From Ligula intestinalis (lineage: Eukaryota; Platyhelminthes; Cestoda; Diphyllobothriidea; Diphyllobothriidae), in the NCBI GenBank assembly GCA_036362985.1, contig JAYGXS010000003.1, positions 62,874,260 to 62,938,259 of the forward strand: a DNA stretch of 64,000 nt, written 5' to 3'. The notes under the pieces were generated by a model. The model was not told where the DNA came from. It was given only the letters and a program-made list of their open reading frames with translations, and made no database searches. The position numbers and the translations under genes are program-made. Below, piece after piece: positions 1-13,900 of the stretch. Each line of letters starts with the position of its first letter. Position 1 is the first letter of the stretch.

Positions 1-1815
1 ATTGATGCTACTTATGGGATTCCTGAAGAGCTACAAAGCGGCAATCCCAAGGTCGGATTACTGTTATATATTTTTGGATATTTTCAAAGGTGGTAAAACG
101 AAAACTAAGATCCTTACATGTTTTGTCGGATAGATGCATAAGCCATTGCAAACTTCATTGTAAGGTTTTTATAACACTCGTTCCTACGTGATTTTTAAGA
201 TTATCTACTGGAACCGAATATCGGTGGACGTAAGGGGCGAAGTTCTGTGTGACGCACAAATATGGGCTGTTTGGGTTTGTCCTTCACCATCGTTTCACCT
301 GTATCCGATCGTTGTGGTTTTATCATGCCATGGCAACATTTTTCTAAAACCATGAAGGCCATTCTCCCACGCAGAGCACAGCATTAATTGTACCGAAAAA
401 AGAAAGACAACTTGACATCAGAGTATATCGATTAAAAAGCCTAAGGCTAGTCTGCTCTTCCAATTTTATTAAATTTTAGTTCGAAACGCTCTCACCTTAA
501 TGCTGCATAACTTCTCACTGGACATTGTTCTGTTAACAACATCCCTGTTATCTTCTTTATAGTTACTATTTCCTTTGGAATAATCGAACACTGAAAGGGT
601 GGTGAGCATTTAGCCAACGAGTATTCAATAAACCACCGTCTGTGTACTTAAGTCGAACTGTTTTTAGAACTTGATGTTGGCTTTCTTCCAAACACTAGAT
701 TTCCAGACGCTGGGAACAACTCCCCGGATGTTTTTAGCTTATTTTCTTATATTTCAGATTGTCCTAAGTAAAATATATTTGGCATTTCTCGATATCATGA
801 GGAAAATACGGAGCACGCCTGATGGCAAGCCGTCTTTTGTGATTATTTAAGCCACAGAGATTGTCTCCTGCAACAGTGTTCGTCGCATCTCCTTACTTTC
901 CCCATCACCCCTCATCTTTCTTTTGTAAAGTAGCAAGATCTTTGCTCTGCGAAGAAACAAAATTTAGGTCGCCTCTGTCAAGTGTTGGAATTATGCTCTG
1001 CATTTATTCAATGCATTAGTTTCAATCCTGATGGAAAACGTTGGATCCTTACATATAAACAATGGTGCGATTCACTTCTCCTGTCAGTAGTTCTAATTTA
1101 TTGAACAATTGTGTTCTCCTAAAAACTACCACAATTCACACGCATATTATAATATGAAAACGGTTTTAGGTTCAAGTAATCAAAATGAAGCTAAACATTC
1201 TGAACGGGAAAGATTTTTTATCATCTCCCCTTTTATACAACTATGTGGCGAACTTTGAAAACGACAGGTTATTATTATTATTATTATATCTAAGAATCAT
1301 ATGGTACGCATAGTTCCCGTACATGGCGTTATTCTGTTTTTCATTTTTTGCTGATAGGGCCCTAACAAGCAGTCATTAAAACTAAGTTTATTGTGGTTTA
1401 TTTGCAAGCAGTTAATGTGATATGTATTGTTACAGCGTAAAACACTCAGCGGAATGGATGAGTAATAAAGTTTCAGATAATCAGACTGAAGGTAACACCT
1501 TGTCGGTTTCTATTTGGACACGTAGATGTTTTAGTTCGCCGTCTAAGCCCGAAATTGCTGGGTGTATTTTTGCAGTCATCTCCTTTGCGTAACCATTCAG
1601 CCGCGTTGTTTCGCTTCGGGCGAATTCATTTTCAATGGACTTTTCCTCTAGCATTTTGGACCGTCGATTCCAGAGGAAATGAATATGATCTTAAAGCAAG
1701 GAATAGTGTTACGGGCACGCAGAAAATCTAGTTTCCCTCTTATAAATGGAAATGTGGACAAAAAGGAATTTAGGAGCTCCATTCATGACACCACACAGAA
1801 CAGAACACCACTTAC
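1..1815. other. non-coding flank, no gene seen
   Basis: AT-rich sequence downstream of the last coiled-coil exon that I can place. The only clear pattern is a short (TTA)n run at 1269-1287. The 3' end of the coiled-coil gene must lie here or to the left of the window, because the last placed exon ends in phase 1 with an open frame. I could not pick a terminal exon with confidence. Confidence 0.5.
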
Positions 1816-1918
1816 CTTGCATTTGCAGTGTTGATTGTTTCATTTGAACAGAGAGCCTCGCGTTGGTGTCCCATTCATCATCCAGCTTTCGCAACCGCTG
1901 CTCTTTCTTACTAATAGC
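1816..1918 (-). CDS. coiled-coil gene, exon 20 (last placed)
   Basis: 103 nt, starts in phase 0 and ends in phase 1 before GTAAGTGG. It contains the residues [11 protein letters not shown], the only tryptophan in the reconstructed protein. The acceptor is a pyrimidine-rich stretch ending CTGCAAG. Confidence 0.7.
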
Positions 1919-4900
1919 CTTGCAGGGGAGAGAGGAGGTCATACGATCAGTCAAGAGATCTGACTATTTTGATTACAATGAAGCTGTCAAAATACAAAAT
2001 CACATAGGCTGTGCGTCCGCCGGCAAGGCCTAAATGTAGAGGGGAATGCTGAGATACTGTTTGGGATTGCAAGTACACCCTAAAGCCCTTCTGGGGGCCC
2101 TAAAGCTAAGAGAAAACAATGGAACATGACAGTACCATTTCTGCCTTCAGTAAACTATCATAAGGACTACTCACAAAGACAAAGAGAGGCAGAAAGGGCC
2201 AGCTCCGGCCCTTCATATCGCCAGCAATCATAACACAACACAGGTCAGAGTTTCGAATTCAGGTTAAGGTCGTCATCAAACAAATTGACTAGAACATAAA
2301 TATCCAAGCAATGCACCCATAGTACTGTCCAAAGGGCATCGCATCCAAAGTTTTCATGAAATGAGGCAAATGTTCACATCCCGTATGATATAGCATGTGT
2401 TGCCATACACTAAGGATTTGTCGGAAGTGACCAAGCGCAATGCTGCGGGACCAGGTGTCAGAATTGTACATCGTCCTAAGGCTGCCGTGCGCAGCCGTGC
2501 GCAGCCGAGTCATGAGAATCAAGGACCAATCAAGTCATCGTGAGCAGCCGTGTGTAGTGTATCGTATACCATGTCTAAACAGTCCTCGCAATTACACAAG
2601 ACAGACTGGACGCATGCTGGTTCGCGCATACATGAACATAAACTGGCTGTAAGACGGGATGACACATTATCTCAAGTGGCCGCCCACACCTACGAAACGG
2701 GTCAGGAGTTTAACTTTGCAGTCGCGAAGATAATCGCCCACGCCGGCAACAAGACAGGCCGAGCACTTCTTGAAGCCTGAGCCTCGGATGAGAACTCAGT
2801 CAATCGATTTATCGATCTGGCGCTGGCACATATCGGCCTGCGTAGGCATCCCCGAACTGACATCCCTGGAAGATGATTGGCCTCTGCTCCCTATAATTGT
2901 TGATTATTTTTACGTTGAGTCTTTTATGTCTGACAATTGATTCCAGTAAGAGTTCGAAGGCTCATACATACATAAATACATACATACATACATACATACA
3001 TACATACATACATACATACATANNNNNNNNNNGTATCAGCTTTCTCCGCACAATGTTCCGAAACCAGAGATAAAAAGCTAGGTCAAATCGTACCCCCGCG
3101 AGATTCATCTTGTTGAATTGTATTGAAATACTGACAAGGATTTTGCAATAACAGTCGCATCAAAGTATTATCCAGAAATAAAGCTGTCCTTTTGGGATTT
3201 GGTGTAAATTGCAAACTTCTAAACTTCTAGTCTACTTTGGACCCACTGTCAAATCCCTAATCTGAAACAGGGTCAGATGTGATAAGCAAAAGTAAGTTAT
3301 CTATTAGCATTCGAAGATCTCGAATGATCAAAATCTCTATCTTTATTTCACAAAGCCACAGTTTTGGCATAAAACAATTAAGTTACACACTTCATTTTGT
3401 TAATCTGAGATTTCTCCTAAGATGTCAGCCTCAAATGCATTTGAAAGCTGCTAATATTCGCAAAAAACTATTTATAGTTGACATATTTATGAGGTAGCTG
3501 AGAGGGACTTCGTGTGGTACAAATATTCGGTAGCTGACTCGCTGGAATCTCTCTTCCAATTTGATGGTGTTTGCGTATTCTGAACCCCGTGCCAGGCTTA
3601 ATGTTGACGGAAATGGTGCTGAATCTGCCACCCGTAATCGGCTTATACTTCAGCTAACAGCGAGCAACCGTTCACTGACACACATTTATCTGAGAAAACT
3701 GTGTTAACGTGTCGACCTTTTCCCGCCGCGAACTGCAATCCCTCAAAGAGAAGCAGTTTTTTCTCCTGAAAAATCCTAGAAGGAAAGATTGGGATTTTCT
3801 TTCCCTATCAGCTCAACCCATTACTATACATAACTTTTGACCTTGCCTGTAAATTGGCAATAAACAAATAAACTAAATTCGTACTGCATTTAAAATTCTA
3901 CCAGCTTCTGCCCAACTAAGGTGTACTTGGCTAGCCCTTAACTGAGAGAGCGCAGCAGCCAGTTTTTGATAAGGCAGAAATGTCAGTGAAAAATGATAAC
4001 GTGTTTTCGAGCTATAATTATAAAGCAGGCAGAATCACAACCAGAACATAATTAAGCTTCGACCTCTACTGCTGGGGATAAAACGTAAGAAGATCCAGTA
4101 TGTAGTAGTAAATTAACTGAAGAAGTAGACTTTGAAACCTTTCTTTGTCCACAAAGCTCTATCCAAGGATAATTTTCGCATGTGCATTGTTTGACATCAC
4201 TTTTCGGCGCAGCCAAATTCAAGAGATTCTGTTTGAAGGTGAATTACGACAGCACCTGGTAAACTCAATATGATGTGTTGGTTCTGATAGACAAAAACGG
4301 AACTTCAAATAAAGTTCGAATAACGACTACTTACGAACTTAAGCCGTGCATTTTCACCACACACTGTCTCGAATTCACAACAGCGAGCGTAGATGTTACC
4401 CTCAAGTTGTCCGAATTTTGCGCCACTCTCTCTGACAATGTTGACGAAGAGCTGATTCATTCTGTTCAGTTCTGCCTGCGCTTTTTCCTGTTTGGACAAT
4501 TTTAGGAAAATTCGAATTAGGGGTGGAAGAATAATTTATGGCCGTACAGAAAGAGCATTTAAAGGTAGACTAATCACAGACGAATCTGCATGTTAGCATG
4601 AGTTTAAACAAATAAAGGGCTAAAAAGGTGGGCTATTTAACTAGGCTGTTCGGGACGCTAAACTAAACTTTCATCTCCGCTGCGTAAACTTTTTACATTG
4701 AAAGGTACCTGAGCCAATAGCAGTCTCGCATGGAGAAGTGGAAAGGATATTTCCCTTTTTAATTGGGGATGAACCTATTAGATTAACTTGGAATAATGTA
4801 GTCTGGATAGGACCTATGGGGTTTTCGCTCGGTTTTTAAGAAACTTTCACCCTTACCTATTATAAAGGTTAGTGAAAGTCCACGCCTGCAAACGTAGCGG

Positions 4901-7900
4901 TAAGCGGCATATCTTACGCACATAAGAGAGTTCAAAATGCTACCAAAACGACCGAAAGACAAGATTTGAAACACTTTTGGATCTATTTTGTGCCACACTT
5001 TTAGCTCTACAGTGCGTCCCAACCGTTTCTTTATATAACGTTAATTGCGATAAAAATATCTGTTTTTCGGAGAGAAAAGTAGTTGCTATAAATAATCAGC
5101 ATTTGGAAGATGACACATATTACGAAGAAATGACTAAGTTCTCCGTTAAGTTGAAGGGTTTTATTTCTACCAGATGAAGACTACCTAAATAATAGTAGTT
5201 GTCATAAACACTTTAATATTTAGGCATACAGAAAATACAATGCGACGGGCTAATCGTTAAGATAAATTTATCTTTCTCTAAACAGAGCTTGCATAACCTT
5301 AAGGGAGTTTCTAAGAGCATGATCCTTTCGCTTAGACAAATTTATTATCTCTGAAGCTACACTTGTCCAAGTAAATTGGGTGGTAGACACTGGGGTACAA
5401 CTACAAAGTTATTCGCTATATTGATGGCATAGGCACTGGCTGAAATCCCGGACACGCGTGTTTTGCCTGACGCAAACACCAGGAATTCGGCACTTTTTAC
5501 TTAAAAAGTGATCATCGATAGTATGCTGTCAGCAGAGGCATCAGCTTAATGAATGTGTGATGGGAGGGGCACTAATTGATCGTGCTACTGGTCATACTCA
5601 TCCCATTGTACCTTGGGTCTCGATCTAGAACGCTGCAGGCAGCCACACAGGGGCCAAAATTGAAGACAGAATGTCATTACTAACAAAGGCCAGGAAGCCG
5701 GAAATACCCATTTCTGGTTTAAAAGTCCTCATTAAACAGTCAGAACAAACTCCGTATTTATAATTCAGTATATATAAAGGAGAGAGGCAGAGCTTTTAAA
5801 AGCCCTATTTACGGATAGATGCTGTCGGATCATACACATTGTTCAAAGTCATTTATAAACTATATAAATTGTTGTTGTCTTCCAAATGTTTGACTAGCAA
5901 GCAAAGTAAGATCAAGCCTTCTTTTGAATGCGTCGACACTTTTATCAAGAACAACCGAGGAAGGAAGTTTATTCCATTCTTCAATGACCCGCTGGGAGAT
6001 GAAGTGGGCCCGCACTTCTAATTTGGCGTGGTGTTTCTTCAGTTTGTACGGATGACTGCGTAGATATATCGTTTGTGCAAATTCAAAGAAATCGGTCATC
6101 TGAAGAGCACAGTCTACTCCCCTGACGATTTTAAATACCATGATCATATCTCCTCTGTATTGCCATACACTGAGTAGATCGAATACCGTGTAACGTAGAA
6201 CCTGAGGCTCAAATGTGCGTTAGGTTGGCTTGTAATGTCTTTGATCTGGTCAAACGACCATCAGGTCAAAAGCCAGGTTGTATGTAAAAGAGAGAATTCA
6301 CCAGAATGAGGGCGTTATTGTAACAGAACCCTCAGTTGCTGTCTCAGGCAGCAGCGCCACTGAGAACGCCAGGGTTGATGTTGACTGCATCCAGTTGTGC
6401 CCGAGAGAGATGTGACAGCTGCTTTAAATGCTTTCGAAGCAAGTTAAAGTGATGGAAAATTGGTGTGTTGCTTCGCCCAAAGTGGGTGTCGTGTTCAGAG
6501 ACCCTTACTGCGTTGGCCAAGGGGCGGCGTGTTCAGATGGCTCTAAGGCAGCCGAGAGTATTTGAGCACGCGTGTGTGTGCGCGCTGTCGGTCAAGGGTT
6601 TTCGGGTCAGCGAGTCGGAAACACCCACCTGCGAACGCACATTACCTTTTGGTAGTGGGACTTGGACAAGGAAGAGGGCCAGAATTGTTGGCTGTCTGCC
6701 ATAGGCAAAAGTCCAATTTTCTGACCACTGAGGCACGGTTCCGTCGGCCTGTTGGTTGTGATCGGGTAGTAAATCACTGTAGATGGGCGTCCACCGATCG
6801 CTTTAGGAGTCATAAGCTGCATGGTCAGAGCGTTAAACTCATATCCAGCATATTAAAGATCCAGGGATTTCAAACCTGGGGTGGGGTATGGTTGGGTGAT
6901 GATGAGTAATAAGCCAGAACCGACAAATCCACTATCCTTTGTTGTTGTCGTCGTTTATTTCCGAAACATGAAACACAAAGACGGATAGTTATCTGAACTG
7001 CACCCCTGTGAGTTAAAGGTATCTTAATTCTTGCTTTTGGCAGAACCTCATTATCGGGTAGCAATGACTTACGCATTTGGTTTTTGCTTGTTGGTTTTCT
7101 GCATTCGCCCGGCGAATGCTTTCAGCGAGTTGTGTGTTTTCGGCAACAACAGCTGAAATACAAGGTTAGCTTTGAAGTCAGTAAACTGGTTTTCGGCATC
7201 AAACAGGATATTGGTTGCCGAAACTGCCGAAGAAAAGGTCAACTGCGGTATAAAAACGGTAGCAGAAGGGCGTAAAGCCTTCGTTTGTTAGGCTCGTTGT
7301 TGTCCTACAGCACTAAAACTCTTCAATCAGTGTAGACGGTGGAATTAAAACAACAGTAATAGGTAATCATACACCGATTGGTTGTAGGACGCACCCGTCC
7401 TAGTTGATGCCTTTGCAAGCTTGGACACGTCCAAGCATATTTTGCAAGGCGACTAATTGCATTGTTACTTACTAGTTTTCAGTAGCATTTTATTTTATTT
7501 TTAGGTATTACCGAAAAAGACGGTGTCCCTGTCTTTGTCGGTGCAGCAGTCGCCGGCTATTAAGTCCACGGCTAATAAGCCCAGCCGCGTATTAAGCCCA
7601 CATCAGCTTGGGACGGAAATTTTACATAGCAAAATCCGCCTGCTAATAAGCACAATTGCCGGCTAATAAGCCCTGTCGCCGGCTACAAAGCCCAATTTGC
7701 CGGATGTGATTTGTTTTCATTTTTCAAGTTAAATTTGGTGACACCATTTTCGGACAGCAGCAGACATGAGGGGTGAAAAGGACAAATCCATAACACGAGA
7801 AAGCCGCAGGCGCAAAAGACTAAGGCACCCGAACCACAGCGCTGAGGACACACACATAAACACAAAAAGGGAACAACGCGTTCAGGCTCACGCTAGACGA

Positions 7901-10900
7901 TGCCGACAGGCGTGACCCCAAAGCATACTAATGTCGTCTGGCTAGCCTCCCTAGGTCTCGAAAACACAGAAAAACACCATTCTTTGCTTGTACATAACCA
8001 AGCTCTGCACATAATACAGTACGTATGTAATGTATATTGCCTATCCTGCGTTTGCTAATCAAGAACTAGGACACTCCGCTTATTGCGCCCGCCGCTTATT
8101 AAGCCCAATTTGGTCTGGGCCCGAGGTAGGCTTAATAACCGGCGACTACTGTAAAACCTAAAAAACAAAAACAGCAGTGTTCCAATGGGTTTAATGTCGA
8201 CCAGTGAACGCAAAATGCTCTCGTTTTGCAAGTGTTCATGCTCGAACTCAGGCCTCGTAGTCTCAAACAATGTACAAAAGTTACACAGTCGAGGCCTAAC
8301 TTCCATGATGGACTGTGGGAGCCGAACATACTATTAGTGGGGGAATATCGTGAATTAACCCTTCCCAGTAATCTTCAGCGCACTTTGTATAAGGCTGCGT
8401 AGGTTAAAATGAAAGTGACTGGCCGGAGACAAGTAGAAATGCATTTATTTCCTACAGCAGATGACCTTCCTAATGAAAAATGTCGAAATTTCAGAAAGAT
8501 TGATAATCAGTCGCAAACCAGCATAAACGCAAGAAACAAAACTTTGGAATAATAATGAACAATCTTAGACAAAGTTAAAAGTTAACTCAACTGTGAAAAG
8601 TACTGCTAATTTATTTACAACTGCCAACTTTGTTATTAAAAATATCGGAAAATCCCGAAAACTGGAAAAATCGTTGCAACTGTGACCCGTAAACGTCAAA
8701 AGAATTGTTAGATAAAATCTTAAACATACCGTTTTGTGTATATTAGAAGAGCTTTCCTTTTTTTAACTTCCTCAAGTATTTAGTTACAAATATATGCAAA
8801 TGGTTCTTAAAATCCCGAAAAATATTTCACGATTTACAGGGTTTTCAAAGTCTTTTCCATAAATTTAAATTGTGTTCCATAAACTCATCCAAAGAAGTTA
8901 TTCCTTGAAAGAAATCATCGAGAAACGGCGCTTTTTGGTATAAGTTCTTATGAAGATGGCTGCTTGTGACATATTTATATTCTCACCCAAGTATGAAAAC
9001 TCGTTACCTCTTTGAAAAACATTTTTATTAGATATCAAGCTGACGAATACTTGCGTGAGTTATATTTTTCTAAGGTAACATCAAAATAAAAATAGGAGAA
9101 GAATACGGACATTTGTGTTTCAGCACTCACTGCCCGTACCTTCAAAATAAAGTTTGAGCTCCTGCGTAAAGGCGGAACAACCAAAAGATTTGGTCTAGTG
9201 ATCTACTTATATAAGTAACCTGAAAAGGAAATCCACAAAAGTCAGCGACCATTGCATGTAGCTCATTATCGGGTTCATGGAATCAGAAGGCTGAACGATA
9301 CCAACATTACATACAAAGCAACCCACCATTCAACCGGAGCAGGATGAGCTCCGTATTCTCCTCCTTGATACCGGCTTCCTTTACCAGGGCCAAATGGCCC
9401 GGAGAGAGGGTCTCAATTGTGTCCTTGCTTTGCTTGATCTGTTCGATGACAGTAGCCAGCTGTTTCTCGCAAGCTAGAAGGTAAAGGCGAACAGCAAAGA
9501 GGACAAGAATATTCAGTTCCTACGAAAACCGCATTCCTCCCTTCCAAAGAGCAAAACTCTAACCGTCGTGCAAGAGGGAAGTCTGCCTGTCAACCGGCAA
9601 ATGATATTCTTTAATTGCATAAACCGAAGGAAGGACAGGCTAGCCTTGGTTACCGACCACGCATCCTCGCCAGGGCACGGCTTCGACTTCGAACATGTGC
9701 AAATACTAAGCCACTCGGACGACCCAATCTCGCGCTTGGTGCAAGAATCCCAGCACTCGCACGCGGATTCTATTAATAGGCATATCGATCTCCCGGATGC
9801 CTTCCTCGTGTTACGCGAGCAATAGCAGGGCTCAAGGTCACTCGCGGCGGAGCAACAATGGTTGATCAAGGTCACGCCGGCAGAGCTGACTTAATCACTC
9901 AGTGAGCTGTACTGTTTTCACTCCTTGACAGGGGGCTCGATTGAGAGTCCAAAAGGTCAGACAAATAAAATACTGGTCCCAGAGAACGTTGTTCCGCCTT
10001 CTAAACCTAATTCAATTTTAAAAGGGAAACGACATAAGCTGACATCAGCAGACATTTCCGACACAAAAGGCAGCAAAGATAGTCGCACAGTAAAGGGAGG
10101 CTGCTGGAAGGCCATTCATCAATATTTTGCCGCCTGTTAAAACTCATACCTAGTTAATACGTGTGTTGCATCTTGCATTGAAGTTACTTGTATGTGGGCA
10201 CCGATATGAATATGCGAAAGTACTTTTTGACGTTTTTTTGATGGGGCATCAGGTGAAAAAAGAAAAACACCATCTATTCAAATAAACTTCCAAGATAGAA
10301 TGCTTTTTATTAATCCGCAGAGAGTTACTATTAAATTCAACAAGGTAGAGAGCAAAACAACTATAAAGGTGCTCAAGTTACTTAGATATCCATAGCCTCA
10401 GAATGATGTCTTACGAGACTGCTGTTAATAGAGATTTTATGGTTAAGTCATACCACAAGAAAGAAACCATAAATTAAAAAGTAAAGCGTATAAAAGCAGA
10501 AAATAATCGGGAAAAAATTATTTACATAAACGCATATTTGTACGAGATGAGTAAAATGACAGATGCAACCAATAGGAAACAAAAATTGCGCAAAAGTACT
10601 TACACACAGGCGAAATTTAAAGATTCAAATACAACCATGAATGATCGGCTTTTTCCCCATTCTTTAAGATTCACAATAGTTTTTAATGTATTTGTATAGA
10701 TATTGTAACACGATAAGGCGAAAAACAACCGTATGTCGCTTATAAAACTTAATTGAATTAAAATTAAGCCATCTAAAGCTATTACTAAAATCAAGCTACT
10801 AAACTAAACAGTAAGATGAGAACTAAAGTAAAACTCATAAAGCTTAAAGCAATCGCAGGAAGCTAAAGATTTCCGCGTTTTGGGGTGCAGCTAAAGGCAT

Positions 10901-13900
10901 AACTACGCCTACTTAAGTACATATATATGTAGTAGGCATATAAGTATGCATACTCCTGGATCTTGTGCAGCTTTATTGCTACCAAAGGTAGCTTTTCAAA
11001 AAGATACCAACGAGCACACTCCTTATTATACAACAAGATAAAAAGTATCAAAGCCGTTGAAGCTTACCGGCTATGCTGGCTTTTAGGTCTTCCCGTTTTT
11101 TAGCTACTTCTTGAGAAAGAATTTTCTTCCTTTTGGACAGGATTTTCTTCTCCTCAGATGTTTTGTCAAGACATACAGCCATTTCTTCCATCTAAAGTAA
11201 AAAAACACACAAAAAGATGACATCTCGTCAGAATTAGCCCAGGAGGTCAGTTTTATCAGCGCGTCATTTAAAAAATACAGGACTCCGTTGAATTGACAAA
11301 TTTCGTAAAATATAGGCCAGGTTCTGGAGTTCGAGACTTTTATGTGTGATTCTAGGATCCGTTATCGTAAAGTGTAAGTTACACAAAGTAGGCCAGACTA
11401 AAGTATGAGTCGCCTGCCTGGTCGGTGAATCAGGGAATTAAGTGTCTTTTATCCATGTACTGATTATTTTCCAGTCACTAAATAGCACCACCGATCATTT
11501 TCTGCAAGATGCTTTCTAACTTAGATGCATAGCTTAAAAACTGAGAAGTGCCCTAGCTAAGCTACTCACTGGATAATACTTATCTTTTTATAAAGTGCGG
11601 GTTAACATGTTACACAATATCACGCTCCCTTGTTGATTGAACGTATTCCTTATCATGTGGGTATATCATCTCTAAAATGTCGCTCCTTAACTGGCACGTG
11701 CCTTTCTCGGAACTTTTCGATAACACATAAACTAAACTACGTTTTCGTTGAAGGATACATAAAACTACCTTATGTTACTGATTTTGCAGGACTCTAGGTC
11801 ACGCCCAAATGTTGTCTGAAGGAATAATTTATTTTTTGTTGTAGAATAAATGCAGATGGAATAATTTTGTGGGATTCTAGAAGGATAACTCCTGTAGCCC
11901 GAAATGCATACTTACATAAGGGACGGCTTGCAGGTTGTGTACAGTAGCCTATGCGGTAGCATTTGAATGGCCCGTGGGTGTTATACAACTATGCTTAAAT
12001 AACTACTATAGGTATTTTAGTAGGCGTAGTTATGCATAATACACCACCCAACAACACGTTTAGATTTAGACTTACTATTTTTAGCTTTAGTTTGCAGTTT
12101 ATTGCTTAGTGTATTTATTTAATTTTAGGTTTAGTTTGCGTAAGTTTAAATAAATCCTTCATTCGAGACACAGTTTAGCAAGGCGTCATTTTTTAGAAAA
12201 TAAGTATAAGAAATAAGTTGTCCGAGGAGGCTTTCTCGTAAATTTACTTTAATTTGCGCTAATATGCAGATTTCAAGGAAGAATACACAACACAAGGAGC
12301 TGTGTTTTCCGTGAATGTGATTTCTATTGTACCTGAAAGGTTTCTGAACTCCAAGCTGGCTTCCTATGGCGTAGTAATTATTCTATAATAATATATATTA
12401 CCAGTTTACAGACAATGTTTGGGCTTTTGTCCCATGCTATGCATTATAGTGACTTCACTCAGAGCGTTTTGTCATTTAAGGGGGCATTTTCCACACTTTG
12501 ATCAAGATTTAATGAAATCCCACGTATACTCCAGTGCGTTTTCGATGCCTGCGAACCTGGAACATTGTATGGTTTATGTATAGTTCTATGTTCACATTTG
12601 TCGTTAAGCGCTCCTGTTGCTCACACAAAAAGCCCTTTAGAACGCCATGTTCTGAAATTTTGTACATTGAGGTATTAATGTTTGTTAACTAAAATAATTC
12701 AAAATGAAAATGCTATTCCTCAGATTCATTCAGAGAAAGTGTGTCCATCTAGCATACGGTACTAGGAAAATCTTTTTTGTACTCAAAACTTTGTAGTAAG
12801 TTAAATCCTTATGATATGGGTCTGATTATGTTCACAGCTACTATTCACGCTTTTTTTCATGATGCTTACAAAGCAACAGCATGAGTTGTATATACTACAC
12901 CAGGAAAGTACACAAACGCACTGTCCGCTTGGGAGACTTTGCATCACAGAAGTTGTTGAAAAAAGGCAGAAGCAAATGAAGATGCGTGTTACATTTCGAA
13001 GAAGGCCCAAATGAACAGAAATTTTAAGGATATGGTTAACCTACTCTCCAAATAACAAAGTAGAATAAGACCTATTTCTCCACAGACATGGTAATTTGAA
13101 GCATTCTCTAAGAAATGTGATTAGATATTAAAATCGGTAAGGCTTTCTTGTTAGGCCGTCTGATATCAAAAGTCCCCTCCCCGCCCAAGTTTCTTACGGA
13201 AATCGTGGTAACATGTTTAACACTCCATTAAGGCGTAATTAATGTGGGTTCAATGAGTGATAAGTGCACAACAGGAAATAAATTAAAGGCACTTGTACTT
13301 GTTTTACTGAACTAAAAGTATGCGTGAAAAGCACGCGTAAAGCCTAAAAGCGGTTTTTTAGACCAATAACATTATTATAACAAGTCCTATGAATTAACAT
13401 AACCGAAATAGTGTTTTAATTGGCGGAACTTCGACCCACCGAAAAGTTGGAAGTTTTTTTAATAATAAATCTCAGAAAAAAGCAGTCCAACAAGAAAGCC
13501 CTACGTGAAAATCAAGACAACTGTATTTATCGGATAACGTATGGTTCCAAAGTGCGATTTACACGGGTGACTGGAAAGATGTCCAACCACAGTTAAATCA
13601 GTCATCACACCGAGCTAATACATGAGTACGTACCATGGAAATTAGGGTTTTAAGTGAGCTGCAATTATTTTTGACAAACACGTGTAATATTACACGTGTT
13701 TGTCAATGTTTCTTTACCAATAAGGAAGGGACGATTACTTGGGAGATTTACTTTTTGGTTGAATTTTCGGAACGTATATAAGAGTATTCATAATGTGAGA
13801 TTTAATGAGCTTGTAAGGGAGCACGCGTTAGCAAACCGATTGTAGAACTGGTAAGCCCTTTCTAGTGTTGTCATATGATTACGATTTTTCACAGGTTTTG

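Noticed and set aside
2965..3022. CRISPR-like regular repeat
   Set aside because: It is a pure tetranucleotide microsatellite without spacers.
13680..13690. TAATATTAC-like centre of the palindrome, resembling the nick site of rolling-circle replicons
   Set aside because: No Rep-like coding sequence or other viral trace is nearby, and a palindrome with this AT-rich centre gives the match by chance.
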